Source: Cotesia glomerata
Taxonomy: Eukaryota > Arthropoda > Insecta > Hymenoptera > Braconidae
Reading direction: 5' to 3'
DNA: 64,000 nt
NCBI RefSeq assembly: GCF_020080835.1
Contig: NC_058161.1
Span: 20,201,603-20,265,602, forward strand
Part shown: in pieces, positions 48,309-60,273 of the stretch
Layout: every line of letters begins with the position of its first letter
Numbering within the stretch: position 1 is the stretch's first letter
Made by a program: the position numbers and the translations under genes
The notes under the pieces: generated by a model
Told to the model about the DNA's origin: nothing
Seen by the model: the letters and a program-made list of their open reading frames with translations, nothing else
Database searches by the model: none

Positions 48309-49046
48309 AGACAAAAAGTAAGACAAAAAATAATACAAAAAATAAGACATGAAATAAGACAAAAAGTAAGACAACAAGTAAGACAAAGAATAAAACAGAA
48401 AATAAGACAAAAAATCTGGAAATCGGTTGACCGCGCAGGCCAACCCTAGAATTTTCCGCTAAATTTGGATTTCAAGTGCCTTAGAATGAGTTTTTTGGTT
48501 AATATTTGAGCTTTTTAAGCTTAAAACACCGTTTTTCATATATTGAGCTCTTTGAGCTATGAATATTATAATATAAATTTATACTATGAATAATTTGTGT
48601 TATACATACATTTTTTGTGCTTGAAAAACTGCTTCGAATGCATTTTCGAAAATTAAAATAGAACAACGCATTCAAAAGTTTTAGTTGTTTAAAAATTCAC
48701 AAAATTATTTTTCGGTATTTTTAAAAAATATCTGAGATTCCTCAGCCAATCAATATGAACCTATAGATTTTCTTTTTGTGCTTTAAAAACTGCGTCGAAT
48801 ACTTTTTAAAAAATGAAAATCGAACGACGCATTCAAAAGTTATAGTTTAATAAATATATTTTGAGCTCAAAGAGCTCAATATATGAAAAACGGTGCTTTA
48901 AGCTTAAAAAGCTTAAATATTAACCAAAAAACTAATTCTAAGGCGCTTGAAATCCAAACTTAGCGGAAATTCTAGGGTTGGCCTGCGCGGTCAACCGATT
49001 TCCAGATTTTTGTCTTATTTTCTGTTTTATTCTTTGTCTTACTTTT
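48309..49046. repeat. Long inverted repeat ending at a gap
   Basis: The left arm (about 48309-48560) has AGACAAAAAGTAAGAC repeats, then GGTTGACCGCGCAGGCCAAC and AAGCTTAAAACACCG. It is inverted at about 48865-49046 and truncated by the gap. The GACC..AGGCC and TTTTCCGCTAA parts are distant relatives of the (CA)n-MITE left end. Confidence 0.75.
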
Positions 49047-49146
49047 NNNNNNNNNNNNNNNNNNNNNNNNNNNNNNNNNNNNNNNNNNNNNNNNNNNNNN
49101 NNNNNNNNNNNNNNNNNNNNNNNNNNNNNNNNNNNNNNNNNNNNNN
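49047..49146. other. Assembly gap (100 N)
   Basis: Exactly 100 N inside the right arm of the inverted repeat, probably an assembly failure on the palindrome. Confidence 0.95.
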
Positions 49147-49150
49147 AAAA

Positions 49151-49265
49151 TTATACCTCAAAAGTAAACAACATGTTCACAATGTAAATTCACCTTTATC
49201 AGGACTACATAATAAGTATCAGGGCCGTATCATAGGAGTCAACGACCTTACTTACGTAACGAATA
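49151..49265 (+). repeat. Copy of the 26216-26336 segment
   Basis: It keeps the same open frame (SKQHVHNVNSPL, GRIIGVNDLTYVTNT) with a few substitutions and one short indel region around 49206-49216. No known domain. Confidence 0.5.
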
Positions 49266-50540
49266 CAGTCAATACTTGCCTACACATATCACAAACTTTC
49301 CCTTTTCTATTCAAAAATAAAGAGGTTGCGTATGAATAGAACATCAATTAATTCTATCAGTTACTTTAATCATTAACTTACATTACAGGTGGGTCATTCC
49401 ATGTCAAATCGACCAATAGTTGGAATCGACCCCTTTCGATTTGGATGAATTTTGGTCAGAAGTTTTCTTTTATCATAAAACGAAGTTCTGCCAAAGGAAA
49501 AAAAATAAAAAAATTTTTTTCAAAAGATATGCAAATTCAAAATTTCGCGATTTTTCCAGTTTTTCAATTTTGTTTTTGCAATATCTCGAATGCTATTACA
49601 GATACAGGAATTGTCTTTCGTTTGTTTAAAAGGGGACACTTGTGACTATTGAAAAAAAAATATTTTGGAAAAAAATTTTGAAAAAAACCAAATTTGTCAA
49701 ATTTTGAATTTTTGAAAATCGTCAAAAATGAAGACCACCATTAAAATTTTGGCTCAATTTTTTTTGTAACATACCTTGTTATGATCTTAAAAGATCCTGA
49801 AATTTTTGGATAGGGGTTTTTTTTTTTTTTTTCAAAAATATGAATTTTTTAATTTCAAAAAAAAATTTTTTTTGTTTTTTGCAACTTCTATACAAGTTAA
49901 AGTTATGCAGATACATAGTATTGTAATTTCGAGTATTTAGAAATCAAATGCACGACGTGAAAATATTAAATAATAAATTAATTTCAACTTTTATTCATTT
50001 TTTAGACATAATCTAAAAGTCAGGCTTAACGCATGATACAATTTTTTATTTTCTTAACGCATGATATATTTTGTCCGTTTCTTCACTTCAATTACAGTTT
50101 TTAACCTCAAATGACTCAAACAGATATTAATTTTCTATAAAAATTAGAAATGATTTCATGAGAATATCAATTTTTTTCCTTCTTTCGAATATTTATTTAC
50201 TTACGAATTTCTGCACAATCATAGTTCTCAATCTCAAATTACAAATTATTCCCATGTTAATAAGACGACAAGTGGCATCAACAACTTTAAATGAAGTAAA
50301 TAAAGGACAATTAACGAATTCTATCATGCGTTAAGGATGACTTATTTTAAGGATGCAAGATTATGTCCAAAAAATAAAAAAAAGTTGAAATTAATTTATT
50401 ATTTAATATTTTCACGTCGTGCATTTGATTTCTAAATACTCAAAATTACAATATTATGTATCTGCATAACTTTAACTTATATAGAAGTTGCAAAAAACAA
50501 AAAAAAAATTTTTTCTGAAATTCAAAAATTTTTTTTTGAA

Positions 50541-51794
50541 TGTTATGTCCAGTTTTTGGACTTTTTAATATAATTTTATTTTCGGCCCAAGTCATTTAAG
50601 ACCTATAAACCGGGAACCTTTTGAGATTTTTATTCGTTTGGGATGTAAAAATAATGACGAGACTCTATCTAACACTTATTTAACACAGTATTTATTTTAA
50701 AAATAAAACAATAAAATGATACAAACAAACAGTGTGACGCAATATAAAAGTGGCTGAGCACACGAAATGGGACAACCACGTTATGAAAACTAGTGTCGAG
50801 GACACTAGTTAAAATAAGAAACTACATGATAAGCGACGAATTAACTACACTGGGTCTTACAGAACACAATGGGCTCCAGAGAGCCGCAATGCCTCAAGAC
50901 TAAGGTGCTTCTCCAGTAACTACTGAGAAGGCTCTTGACCAGTGAGTGAGTGAACTAGTACTAACTAAAAAAATCCCTTTCTAAAGGTTTTCGGATAGTC
51001 CCAGTTCGTGTGTTATCTAGAGGAAAAACTGTACCCAATTAGAACGCAGCGTTTCGGAATCTAGTCCCTTCTCCAGAAAAACTAGTTGGGACACACCCAA
51101 ATATAAGACCTACGTATTATGTATACGTGGTACGATACATTTGTAACAAACATTACAATTATTTACTTATTTAATAATTATTTATTAATTAGTCATTTAT
51201 CATTCTCGGTGATTATACTATCTGATAAATAATAATAAATAAATAATTATCTTCGTATTCGATTTCTTCAGTTATAAAAATTATAGTTAATTATTCATTT
51301 TCTACGACCTGAAAAATAATAATAAATACATAATTATTTTCATACTAGTAGACTAACTTTCAATTTTTGCTCAGTTTAAATATTTCCTTATTTCATTTTC
51401 CCAAAACTTGTTTAACAATATTTTATTTTATTCGAAAATTTATTTTTAGTTTTCTTTGTAAAAGAAACTAATATTCTACTAATGTGAACCGTTCTCTATC
51501 TTACGTAAACATCTGTTAAAATATTTCCCAGCTTATCTACTCGAGAATTATTTTAAGTCTCTACCTCAGACCCTTTAATGAGAGGCTCAGTATTTTATCT
51601 TGGGCCTTTTTACGTGTTTATTTTAGTTATAACTTAACTAAAAATAAAATGCATCTAATGGAATTTTAGATAGACCCACATGTTTTCAAGGCCCCTTTTA
51701 TATTTTTATTACCATGACAAGATTTCTAGTTTAAAAATTATTATTAACGAATAACTAGTTTAAAATCTAAAAGAGAAATTTTTCCGACGTAACA
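50541..51794. mobile_element. Solo LTR
   Basis: Starts TGTTATGTCC, ends CGACGTAACA, and is flanked by TGAA on both sides (50537-50540 and 51795-51798). The TG...CA ends and 4-bp duplication fit a Gypsy-type LTR left by recombination. Length 1254 bp, no ORF. It sits in the right arm of the palindromic element. Confidence 0.8.
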
Positions 51795-52295
51795 TGAAAT
51801 TAAAAAATTCATATTTTTGAAAAAAAAAAACCCCTATTCAAAAATTTCAGGATCTTTTAAGATCATAACAAGGTATCATACAAAAAAAATTGAGCCAAAA
51901 TTTTAATGGTGGTCTTCATTTTTGACGATTTTCAAAAATTCAAAATTTGACAAATTTGGCATTTTTCAAAATATTTTTTTTTCAATAGCCCCAAGTGTCC
52001 CCTTTTAAACAAACGAAAGACCATTCCTGTATCTATAATAGCATTCGAGATATTGCAAAAACAAAATTGAAAAACTGGAAAAATCGCGAAATTTTGAATT
52101 TGCATATCTTTCGAAAAAAATTTTTTTATTTTTTTTCCTTTCAGTCCGCTTCGAGCTGTCGTGAGAGACGGACGTGTTAGAATAATTTATAGCTTTACTG
52201 ATAAAGTTGTGATAGTTTATAGTGCAATTGAATAAACTACGGTTTTGATTGTGCAGTGCTAGTGATCTTAAGTACCAAATCACGGTGTTTAAGAG

Positions 52296-53675
52296 ATGTC
52301 AGAAAACAGTGATGGATTCCTAGAGGACATGGACCTTGAGAAAGACCTTGCAAATACAGTAATCGGTGAAAGTGTTACAAGTGAACACACCACAGCAACG
52401 CAAAACTCAAACGAAAAAAAAATCATGCTAACCCTGAAGCAAACCGTGGGACAAGGAAATACACCCACGTGGCAAGTCGTCGCTCGCGGCACCAAACGTC
52501 AACGAAATCACGTTAGCGAGAGCGAATCTCAAGAATTCGCAAACAGCAACAGATTCAACATCTTAAGCCAAGAAGAAGAAAACAGCAATACACAAAATAA
52601 AGAAAAAGAAAAAGAAATAAGCAAGAGAGAGCCAAAACCTCCTCCTATCTTTATCCCTGATGTAAATTCCATAGGGGATTTAGTAACAGTACTCAACCAA
52701 GTAGTTAATACTGAGGATTATCGCTATAAAGCTATTGATAGTAATGGACAACTTAAAATAATGGCCAACAATGCAGACGCATACAGAAAAATTGTACACT
52801 CTTTGGATAATGCAAATGCCTCTTATCACACGTATCAACTCAAACAACAAAGATCCTATAGAGTCGTAATTAGATCACTCCATTCATCCACTCCCACAGA
52901 CCTAATAAAGGAAGAAATCAAGAAGAAAGGACATATTGTTCGAGGAGTAAGCAATATAAGAAGCAGCAAAACAAAAACACCACTACCACTATTCTTTCTG
53001 GACCTAGAGCCTAGCCATAACAATAAAGATATTTATAATATTGATCTACTCATCAACGCAAAAGTGCAAATTGAGCCACCTCGTAAGAAAAACGAGGTGG
53101 TACAATGCACTAGGTGTCAAAGATACGGACACACAAAGACATACTGCCGTCGACAACACAGATGTGTCAAATGTGGGCAAGAGCACAACACAAAACAGTG
53201 TACAAAAACAAAAGACACCCCAGCAATATGTGTGCTGTGCGAGGGAAACCACACAGCAAATTACAAAGGATGTCCAGTCTATAAGGACATTATTGATAAG
53301 AAAGAAGCTAACACCCAAAGATCGCACTGGCACAGAACTAGGTCGGACAACGTACCAAACACAAACACCCCACAGTACACAACCCCCATCAACAGAAGCA
53401 TACAAAATACTGAGGCCGCAGGAGACCCAACAATCAACTATGCACGTGTACTAAGTCCAAGAGCAAATGCTAACGCAAGACACAGCAACTACAACCAAAA
53501 CAATAATAACGCAACAGAAAATCTCATCAATAATAACAACGCAGATATTATCCTCATTTTAGAAAAATCATTTAATGAATTCAAAGAAGTAATACGCCAA
53601 CAGAATGTGCTCTTAAATAATATGCTAACCCTACTTACGACGGTAGTACAAAGCCTACCTCCTCGTAATGTTTAA
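52296..53675 (+). CDS. Jockey-type LINE ORF1 (gag-like)
   Basis: Intact 459-codon ORF for the RNA-binding gag-like protein of the LINE. The N-terminal 110 residues are charged and probably disordered (KEKEKEISKREPKPPP). Residues about 120-250 form an RNA-recognition/PRE_C2HC-type region (YRVVIRSLH, IRSSKTKTPLPLFF). Three Cys-His knuckles follow at about 268-325 (CTRCQRYGHTKTYC, CVKCGQEHNTKQC, CVLCEGNHTANYKGC). An Asn-rich tail and a hydrophobic C-terminus follow. The start is the first ATG of the frame. The last 8 nt overlap the ORF2 start. Confidence 0.88.
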   Translation: MSENSDGFLEDMDLEKDLANTVIGESVTSEHTTATQNSNEKKIMLTLKQTVGQGNTPTWQVVARGTKRQRNHVSESESQEFANSNRFNILSQEEENSNTQNKEKEKEISKREPKPPPIFIPDVNSIGDLVTVLNQVVNTEDYRYKAIDSNGQLKIMANNADAYRKIVHSLDNANASYHTYQLKQQRSYRVVIRSLHSSTPTDLIKEEIKKKGHIVRGVSNIRSSKTKTPLPLFFLDLEPSHNNKDIYNIDLLINAKVQIEPPRKKNEVVQCTRCQRYGHTKTYCRRQHRCVKCGQEHNTKQCTKTKDTPAICVLCEGNHTANYKGCPVYKDIIDKKEANTQRSHWHRTRSDNVPNTNTPQYTTPINRSIQNTEAAGDPTINYARVLSPRANANARHSNYNQNNNNATENLINNNNADIILILEKSFNEFKEVIRQQNVLLNNMLTLLTTVVQSLPPRNV

Positions 53676-56361
53676 TTTCTATCACATAGCACTCTGGAAT
53701 GCTAACGGGCTAGCGAATCACAGGCAGGAACTAGTCACTTACCTATACGCGAATAAAATAGACATTATGCTCGTTTCAGAAACACACTTCACCAGCCTTA
53801 ATTATCTCCAAATACCCAATAACTTTATCGTCTACGACACCAAGCATCCCGACGGTACTGCCCATGGAGGCACAGCAATAATAATTAAAAAGACCATCAG
53901 ACACCATGAATTCAACAAGTTTGAAACAGACTACCTACAAGCCACATCTATAGAAATTGAAGACCTCAATCACGGTCCAATAGTAATAGCGGCAGTATAC
54001 TGCCCACCCAAACACAAAATCAAGCAAAATCAATTCAGCGACTTCCTAAACTCTCTTGGCAGCAAATTCATTGCAGGTGGAAACTATAACGCAAAAAACA
54101 TCCACTGGGGTTCGAGACTAGACACCACTAGAGGTAGAGAACTACGTAAAGCTCTTTCGACCAACAACTACGATACACTGTCTACAGGGAAACCGACCTA
54201 CTGGCCAACCGATACTAACAAAATACCGGATGTACTTGATATCTTTATCACTAAAGGCATTGCAAAAACCTCCACATGCATAGAATCAAGTCTTGACCTG
54301 TCATCTGACCACACACCTGTACTTCTGACAATAAACACAAAAATTACACATAAAGCCACAACAAACTACTTACACAATAAAAACACTGACTGGGAGACTT
54401 TTCACGAAAAAGTCCATCATAAAATTAACTTAAATCTTCCGCATAACAGTAACGAAGACATTGATAAAGCCACGGAACATCTCACTTCAATCATACGAGA
54501 GGCAGTCGAAGAAGCTACCCCACCCAACAACAACACAACCACAGACAGCTGAAACCAATATCCCAAGGAAATAAAAGAAAAATTAAAACAAAAGCGAAAA
54601 CTCCGAAGAACATGGCAATTAACGAGAAACCCCATAGATAAAACGAGGTTCAACAGATCCACTCGTGAGCTCAAAAAGCTTATCTATGACTTCCAGAACG
54701 ATACTCTCCAACATAGTCTTCAAAAACTGACAGCAACTGCTGCCACGGATTACTCTCTATGGAAAGCAAAAAGACTCAAAAAGACTAAAACAGCCTCAGC
54801 AGCCAAATCCACCTCTAAAACAACAAAACGGATGGGCTAGAAATGATGCTGAAAAAGCCGAAGTACTTGCTAAACACCTAGCTGAAGTTTTTACACCCCT
54901 ACCCGCCAACGCCGAAGACACAGACATCAGGAAATTTCTCGACTGTCCACTACCCATGTCACTACCAATCAAATGCTTCTCACCCACCGAAATACGGTTA
55001 ACAATTCTAAAAGAAATCAAGTGTAAAAAGTCACCTGGTCACGACCAAATAACTGGGAAAATACTTAAAGAACTGCCTGCAAAAGCTTTTGTATTCATTG
55101 CTTCCCTATTCAATGCTATCCTGAGAAACAATTACTACCCACCAGAGTGGAAGGTCGCTGAAATTATAATGATTCCAAAACCAGGTAAACCACCCAATAA
55201 TGTGTCCTCTTATAGACCCATCAGCCTACTCACGATTATCTCCAAATTATTCGAAAAACTACTGCTTAAACGAATAAAAGTAACTGCTAGCGAAGAAGAA
55301 CTCATTCCCAACCACCAATTCGGCTTCAGAAATAAACACTCTACGATAGAGCAAGTTAACAGAGTATTCAACAACACATCCAACGCACTAGAAGAAAAAA
55401 AATTCTGCTCTGCAGCATTCCTAGACATACAGCAAGCGTTCGACAAGGTCTGGCATACGGGTCTCCTATACAAAATTAAGAAGGATCTACCTCAGTACTA
55501 CTTGCTATTAAAATCATACTTGAGCAATCGCATGTTCTATGTGCGACATGGACAAGCCAAATCCACATTCCACCTGGTTCAAGCTGGAGTCCCATAAGGC
55601 AGCGTCCTTGGACCATTCCTGTACACTCTATTCACGGCTGACCTACCTGTGGACGAGCAAACAACTACAGCCACCTTTGCTGATGATACAGCAATTATAG
55701 CAGCAGATACTGACCCTACGACGGCTTCAGAACTACTACAAAAAGGGCTCAGGCAGGTACAGTCATGGATGAAGAACTGAAGACTAAAAGCAAGCCCAAC
55801 TAAGTCAGTCCAAATCACCTTTACCACCAGAAGAGGTGACTGTCCACCAGTCACACTATATGGTGAACCTCTCCCTACTACCAACGAGGTTAAATATCTT
55901 GGCTTACACCTAGACAGACGTCTAACCTGGGCTAAGCACATAAAAACCAAGAGGAAGGAAATGGAACTAAAAACAAGACGACTATACTGGCTACTTAGTA
56001 AAAAATCCAAGCTCTCGCTGAATAATAAATTAAACATCTATAAAATTATCCTAAAACCCATCTGGACGTAAGGCATACAACTATGGGGTACGGCCAGCAA
56101 CTCAAATCTAGAAATATTACAAAGATTTCAAAATAAAACAATTAGAAACATTGTTAATGCCCCCTGGTATGTATCCAACGCAATAATAAGTAGAGACCTG
56201 AGCATCCCGACTATCAAGGAAGAAATCATGAGACTGAGCGTGAAATACGAAGGCAGACAAGAAAACCATCCAAATCCCATGGCATCAGAATTACTAAACA
56301 AAGAGACAACTAGAAGACTAAAACGGTTCAAAACAATTGATCTAAAAAATCGTTTTCAATA
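53668..56361 (+). pseudogene. Jockey-type LINE ORF2: endonuclease + RT, broken
   Basis: ATG at 53668 lies inside the ORF1 stop region (ATGTTTAA overlap). The endonuclease is open to 54552: LWNANGLANHRQEL, LVSETHF, AAVYCPP, GGNYNAKNIHWGS (usual Asp replaced by Asn in this motif), and SSDHTPVLLTI. Damage then accumulates: TGA at 54550 (a Trp codon in relatives), a frameshift between about 54790 and 54840, TAA at 55595 inside GVP-GSVLGP, TGA near 55777, and TAA near 56069. RT landmarks are YRPISLLTIISKLFEKLL, AAFLDIQQAFDKVWH and the catalytic FADD near 55680. Not functional. Only ORF1 remains open. Confidence 0.85.
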
Positions 56362-56593
56362 ATAGTGGACATTGTCCTAAATACCCGTCATGTACACAGA
56401 ATCACAAAAATTATTTATTGTTATCAAATAACAGATTGTAATTTAAATATATAATAAAAAAAAAAAAAAAAAAAAAAATTTTTTTTCCTTTGGCAGAACT
56501 TCGTTTTATGATAAAAGGAAACTTCTGACCAAAATTCATCCAAATCGAAAGGGGTCGATTCCAACTATTGGTCGATTTGACATGGAATGGCCC

Positions 56594-56693
56594 NNNNNNN
56601 NNNNNNNNNNNNNNNNNNNNNNNNNNNNNNNNNNNNNNNNNNNNNNNNNNNNNNNNNNNNNNNNNNNNNNNNNNNNNNNNNNNNNNNNNNNNN
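56594..56693. other. Assembly gap (100 N)
   Basis: Exactly 100 N between the end of the palindromic element and the 3' end of the second PTP gene. Confidence 0.95.
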
Positions 56694-56703
56694 CAGGTCT
56701 ATA

Positions 56704-57663
56704 CTATAACAAAAATAACTGTATGTCTTTATAAGTCAATTGAAAGCGGAAATCAGAGTATATTTCAGGATTAACTCTAATGGTAGCCAGAAAATTAAGG
56801 ATGAAATTATGTATAAAAATATATTGGTTAAAAGTCGGAATGCTGAATCGCCGTTGACGCCTGGCTTTCAGTACCATTAACGGCACTGACACCTTTAATG
56901 TATGTATTATTTGGTACAGGCATATATCTGCGACGCAAAATGCTGCCGCTCTTCCGATACCCACATTACCATGGACGACAATTGGACCTGGTGGAAATTG
57001 GTTCGGCAGCAACGCTTGCTTGAAATAATACTGGTCTTGGTTGTGGACTTTTCGCAGAAAGTCAAGAATCAATCCTACATCAGGAGCATCAGTTTCTGTC
57101 CAATCAAAGTATTTGAAATGATGAATCACTCTTGATTCTCCACTCGATCTATGAACAATGCTCAACGCTGTGTGCATGTAATGGGATTTCCTCCTAGTGC
57201 TTTGTTGTTTGATGATAAACTGTTTCACTGTCGTATGATCTTGGGTCACGCAGAAATACCGGAGGCTTGTAGGTTGTGATTCTTGCTTGGTACCATTCAG
57301 CATCACGATGATCCGAGAGTTTTCCTGCCAGACCATGCTCCAAAAATCATCGAAAGTTGTTGGTATTGGTTCTTGCGTCACTATAAATTTACGTCCTCCG
57401 TCAAATCCAGACATATAATTGGCATTGATGTAGTCCGAGCCGTTGTTGGATTTAAGCACCACCCGAGAAATGTCCCAACATGGATAGTCCGGACTTCGGT
57501 TTTTCCTTTTGTTTTTCGGTAAGTTAAAATTATCACAGGTACCTTGGATAACTGTATTCATGATGTTCATGTATTCTTGAAAAATAATATCCAAAGATTT
57601 CGGATTTTTCGCTCGTTCTATATATTCACTAATACTAAGAAGTTTTAGGCGGTTGGTAGCCAT
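56704..57663 (-). CDS. Bracovirus-type PTP-like protein, Cys to Gly
   Basis: A complete PTP-fold ORF. The frame is open from 57720. I prefer the internal ATG at 57663 (MATNRLKLL), because the other PTP copies begin MATD and it gives about 319 codons, close to the usual 300 of bracovirus PTPs. Numbered from 57663, landmarks are CWDISRVVLK (62-71), DYINANYMSGFDGGRKF (77-93), DDFWSMVWQENSRIIVM (105-121) and FDWTETDAPD in place of the WPD loop. The P-loop HGNVGIGR (231-238) keeps His, Gly and Arg of HCxxGxxR but replaces the catalytic Cys with Gly. Activity is not expected, while phosphotyrosine binding might persist. No introns or stops. No clear TATA box was seen. The 3' end lies 11 bp from a gap. 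Confidence 0.85.
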   Translation of the reverse strand: MATNRLKLLSISEYIERAKNPKSLDIIFQEYMNIMNTVIQGTCDNFNLPKNKRKNRSPDYPCWDISRVVLKSNNGSDYINANYMSGFDGGRKFIVTQEPIPTTFDDFWSMVWQENSRIIVMLNGTKQESQPTSLRYFCVTQDHTTVKQFIIKQQSTRRKSHYMHTALSIVHRSSGESRVIHHFKYFDWTETDAPDVGLILDFLRKVHNQDQYYFKQALLPNQFPPGPIVVHGNVGIGRAAAFCVADICLYQIIHTLKVSVPLMVLKARRQRRFSIPTFNQYIFIHNFILNFLATIRVNPEIYSDFRFQLTYKDIQLFLL

Positions 57664-57934
57664 CCTCGTGAGTTGATTCAAACGTATGCGTTGAAAATTC
57701 CAGCAGGAATGTGATCGCAATAAAGGATTCTGTTATACTAACGTCGTAACAGTGAACTTTGGTTGTCAATTCTGCCGTTTTGTGGTTTGTGATCATTCAT
57801 ATTGATACATTTTCCTGTAATGATGTAAAGTAGCAACATAACACAAATAATATTGGTCAAATCAATTTATAAATAATTGAAGTTTATAATAAATTGACCC
57901 ACGGTCAACCTGATAACAAAAGTTCATTTCTAGA
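57664..57934. other. 5' flank of the second PTP
   Basis: AT-rich, no TATA box of the type shared by the other PTP copies. No ORF. Confidence 0.4.
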
Positions 57935-58716
57935 CTATATATAAATAATGATCTCTCCTGGAAAAATCATATCTCTTATATTATTAAAAAGATAAATTCT
58001 GCTCTATATTGTTTAAAAATTCGAAAAAATATATTTATTAGGGAAATTATTGGTTATGGCTAATATTTTACCATTAATTGATTATTGTTCTGTTGTTTTT
58101 ATTGATTCAAATGTTGAGAACGATTTAAAATTACAACGTGCCTTAAATAGTGCTATTAGATTTATTTACAGTTTAAAACGAGATAAACGTATAACGCCTT
58201 ATAGACAACAACTATGCTGGTTGTCAGTCAAATCTAGAAGATTGTACTTCTTGGCAACTTACTTCTATAAATTATTAACCATCGGTAAGCCTATTTATTC
58301 AAGAGAAATGTTCATCGATGTTGATTCTAGGCGTTCAGAAAGAATTGCAATTAAAAATAACAATGTAAATTTTCTAATACCTAAGTTCACAACATCTTGC
58401 TTAGAACATTCTTTTGTTATATCAGCAATACGGTAATGGCAAAAACTTCCACCGGATGTTTTAGATGCGAGTTCATTAGAAGTCTTGAAAAAGGATTTGT
58501 TCAACTACCTTTTATCAAATGACTTATAGAATGATTAATATTTCTAAGTTTATGTGCAATGTTATGATATATTATTTTGTTTAGCTAGTTTTTACAAGAT
58601 GTTAGTTAACTTTTACTCCAAATAAGAAATGGACTTATTTAAATCTCATTTAATTTAAATTTCATTAAATTTAATCATAAATTATTACCAAATATACTTT
58701 TAAATTTATAATATTG
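57935..58716 (+). pseudogene. CR1/Jockey-like LINE RT C-terminus
   Basis: Plus-strand reading NNDLSWKNHISYIIKKIN, then LPLIDYCSVVFID (about 58070) and LCWLSVKSRRLYFLATYFYK (about 58215). After a stop at 58434 it continues LPPDVLDASSLEVLKKDL (about 58446). This is the post-catalytic region of a LINE RT. Its 3' UTR runs to the LTR at 58717 and probably resumes at 60088. Confidence 0.75.
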
Positions 58717-60087
58717 TGTTACGTCGAAAACGCAACTAGATTTTAATTATTTTTACCCTAGCAGTGAGGCTAGTAGGTAAGGATCTGATGCTTATAGGAA
58801 GAAATTCAAGAAATAAATAATAATAAGATATGAATTCAATTAGACAGATATATTCTAAAATTCTAATACAAAGATTGCAATTTCGAATAAACAGGGGCAT
58901 ACAAAAAAAATTATAATTGTAGACTTACTCAATATCGGTGTCACCGTTTCTTGCCTGTTTCAATAATATATGTATAATAAAAGAAAACAAAAACTGAATT
59001 TACTTTAAATGACTTGTAACAAAGAGAAAAATTTATAATTTGTAAAGAACTGAGGAAAACTATGTTACGTTGAGTCTTCTACCAAACTTGACCTCGTGTT
59101 GAGGGTGTAAAAACTAAAACTGGACTAACTTGAAAAACTTTGGAAAAACTGAAATTGACAAGACCTTTGGGTGGTGACATTTTCCTGAATTCTATGTTTG
59201 GGGGAATTTCTAAGCCAATTATAATAACACAAAGTGGTCACGAGTTTCCCTTTCTCAAAAGAGCCCATCGCTTCGGGTAGCGCACTACTCTCTCCACGTT
59301 GTCTCAAGGGCCTGTTGACCCCATTCTCTTAAACTCTATGTTAACAATTAGAAATAGAGATTATTGTTAAATTTTTACTTTGTTTACTAATTTAAATTAT
59401 TAATTAAAATATAATTTTCGATTATCATACCTCATTTGTTTATTCGCGAGGTATTATTAAATTAATTAACTGGGTAATTAATTCATTCGTTGATTTAAAG
59501 TTTCTCAAATTATTATTTTCCTAGATCTAATTTTATTTTTAAATTTATTATTTTATTCAAAAATAAGCTTATAAAAAGAATAACATTTATTTTCTTTTGT
59601 TTAAATTTAAATTAGAGTTACTCATTTTTGTTATTTAAATTATCAATATATATTTTTTGTTAATACTTAAACTATCATTACTTTTTTTTTTTCTATACAT
59701 TTATTTTGTTATCGAAAAATTTTTCTATCACGAGTCTCGACAAGATTTAAAAATCCATTAGGGTATTTGTTCAGGCTCAAATCCCTTAATGTAGTCGGGC
59801 CCAACTAAATGCGGGAATTTCCCGAGTCATAACTAGATAAGACTATTCCTTTATTAACTCGGGTGAAAATTGTTATTTACAATTCGACCTAGATAAGCAT
59901 AATATATATTTTTTTTTATTATAAAAAGTTCCTTTTGAAAGTAATATCTATAAATTTGAAGATAACAAAAATTTTTAAAATAACAAAATAAATCGATGTA
60001 AATAACAAAAATTATTAAATTATTAATAAAATAATAAAACCCTATTTAACACTAAATAAAAATGTCGAACGTTGAGTCCGACATAAC
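58717..60087. mobile_element. Solo LTR (related ends)
   Basis: Starts TGTTACGTCG and ends GTCCGACATAAC(A), the same terminal plan as the LTR at 50541. ATTG occurs on both sides (58713-58716, 60088-60091) if the last A belongs to the duplication. About 1.37 kb, no ORF. It splits the LINE 3' UTR. Confidence 0.65.
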
Positions 60088-60270
60088 ATTGTTAAGCTTA
60101 ATTCATTCTTATATCACTATATAGTTTTGTTTGTTATATACCTACACATGTTAATTTCATGTATAAATTGTATTATTTTGTAAATCTTCAGTTCCACAAG
60201 AAATATTGTATTCCATACCTTGCCATTTGGCCTGTGCCTTGGCATTTATTATTAATAAATAAATAAATAA
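60088..60270 (+). mobile_element. LINE 3' end with (AAAT)n tail
   Basis: GCCATTTGGCCTGTGCCTTG (60223) and an (AATA)n tail at 60250-60270 look like a CR1-type LINE 3' terminus, probably belonging to the RT fragment at 57935-58716. The tail stops 3 bp from the stop codon of the third PTP. Confidence 0.6.
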
Positions 60271-60273
60271 ATT

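Larger units (their letters stand above)
52142..56477 (+). mobile_element. Jockey-like LINE, complete but inactivated
   Basis: About 4.3 kb: 5' UTR from 52142 (CAGTCCGCTTCGAGCTGTCG), ORF1 (52296-53675), ORF2 (53668 to about 56361), 3' UTR and poly-A (56458-56478). It is flanked by the 14-bp duplication ATTTTTTTTCCTTT (52128-52141 and 56478-56491), a T-rich target suited to A-tail priming. The intact inverted partner arm confirms the insertion point. Confidence 0.88.
49389..56593. mobile_element. Large palindromic element opened by two insertions
   Basis: The ends are GGTCATTCCATGTCAAATCG (49391) and its complement (about 56570-56592, at the gap). The arms pair over about 600 bp: 49389-49990 with 50343-50540 + 51795-52141 + 56479-56593. 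Removing the LTR and LINE leaves about 1.6 kb with no ORF. The centre (about 49990-50340) contains AACGCATGATA repeats. Confidence 0.82.
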
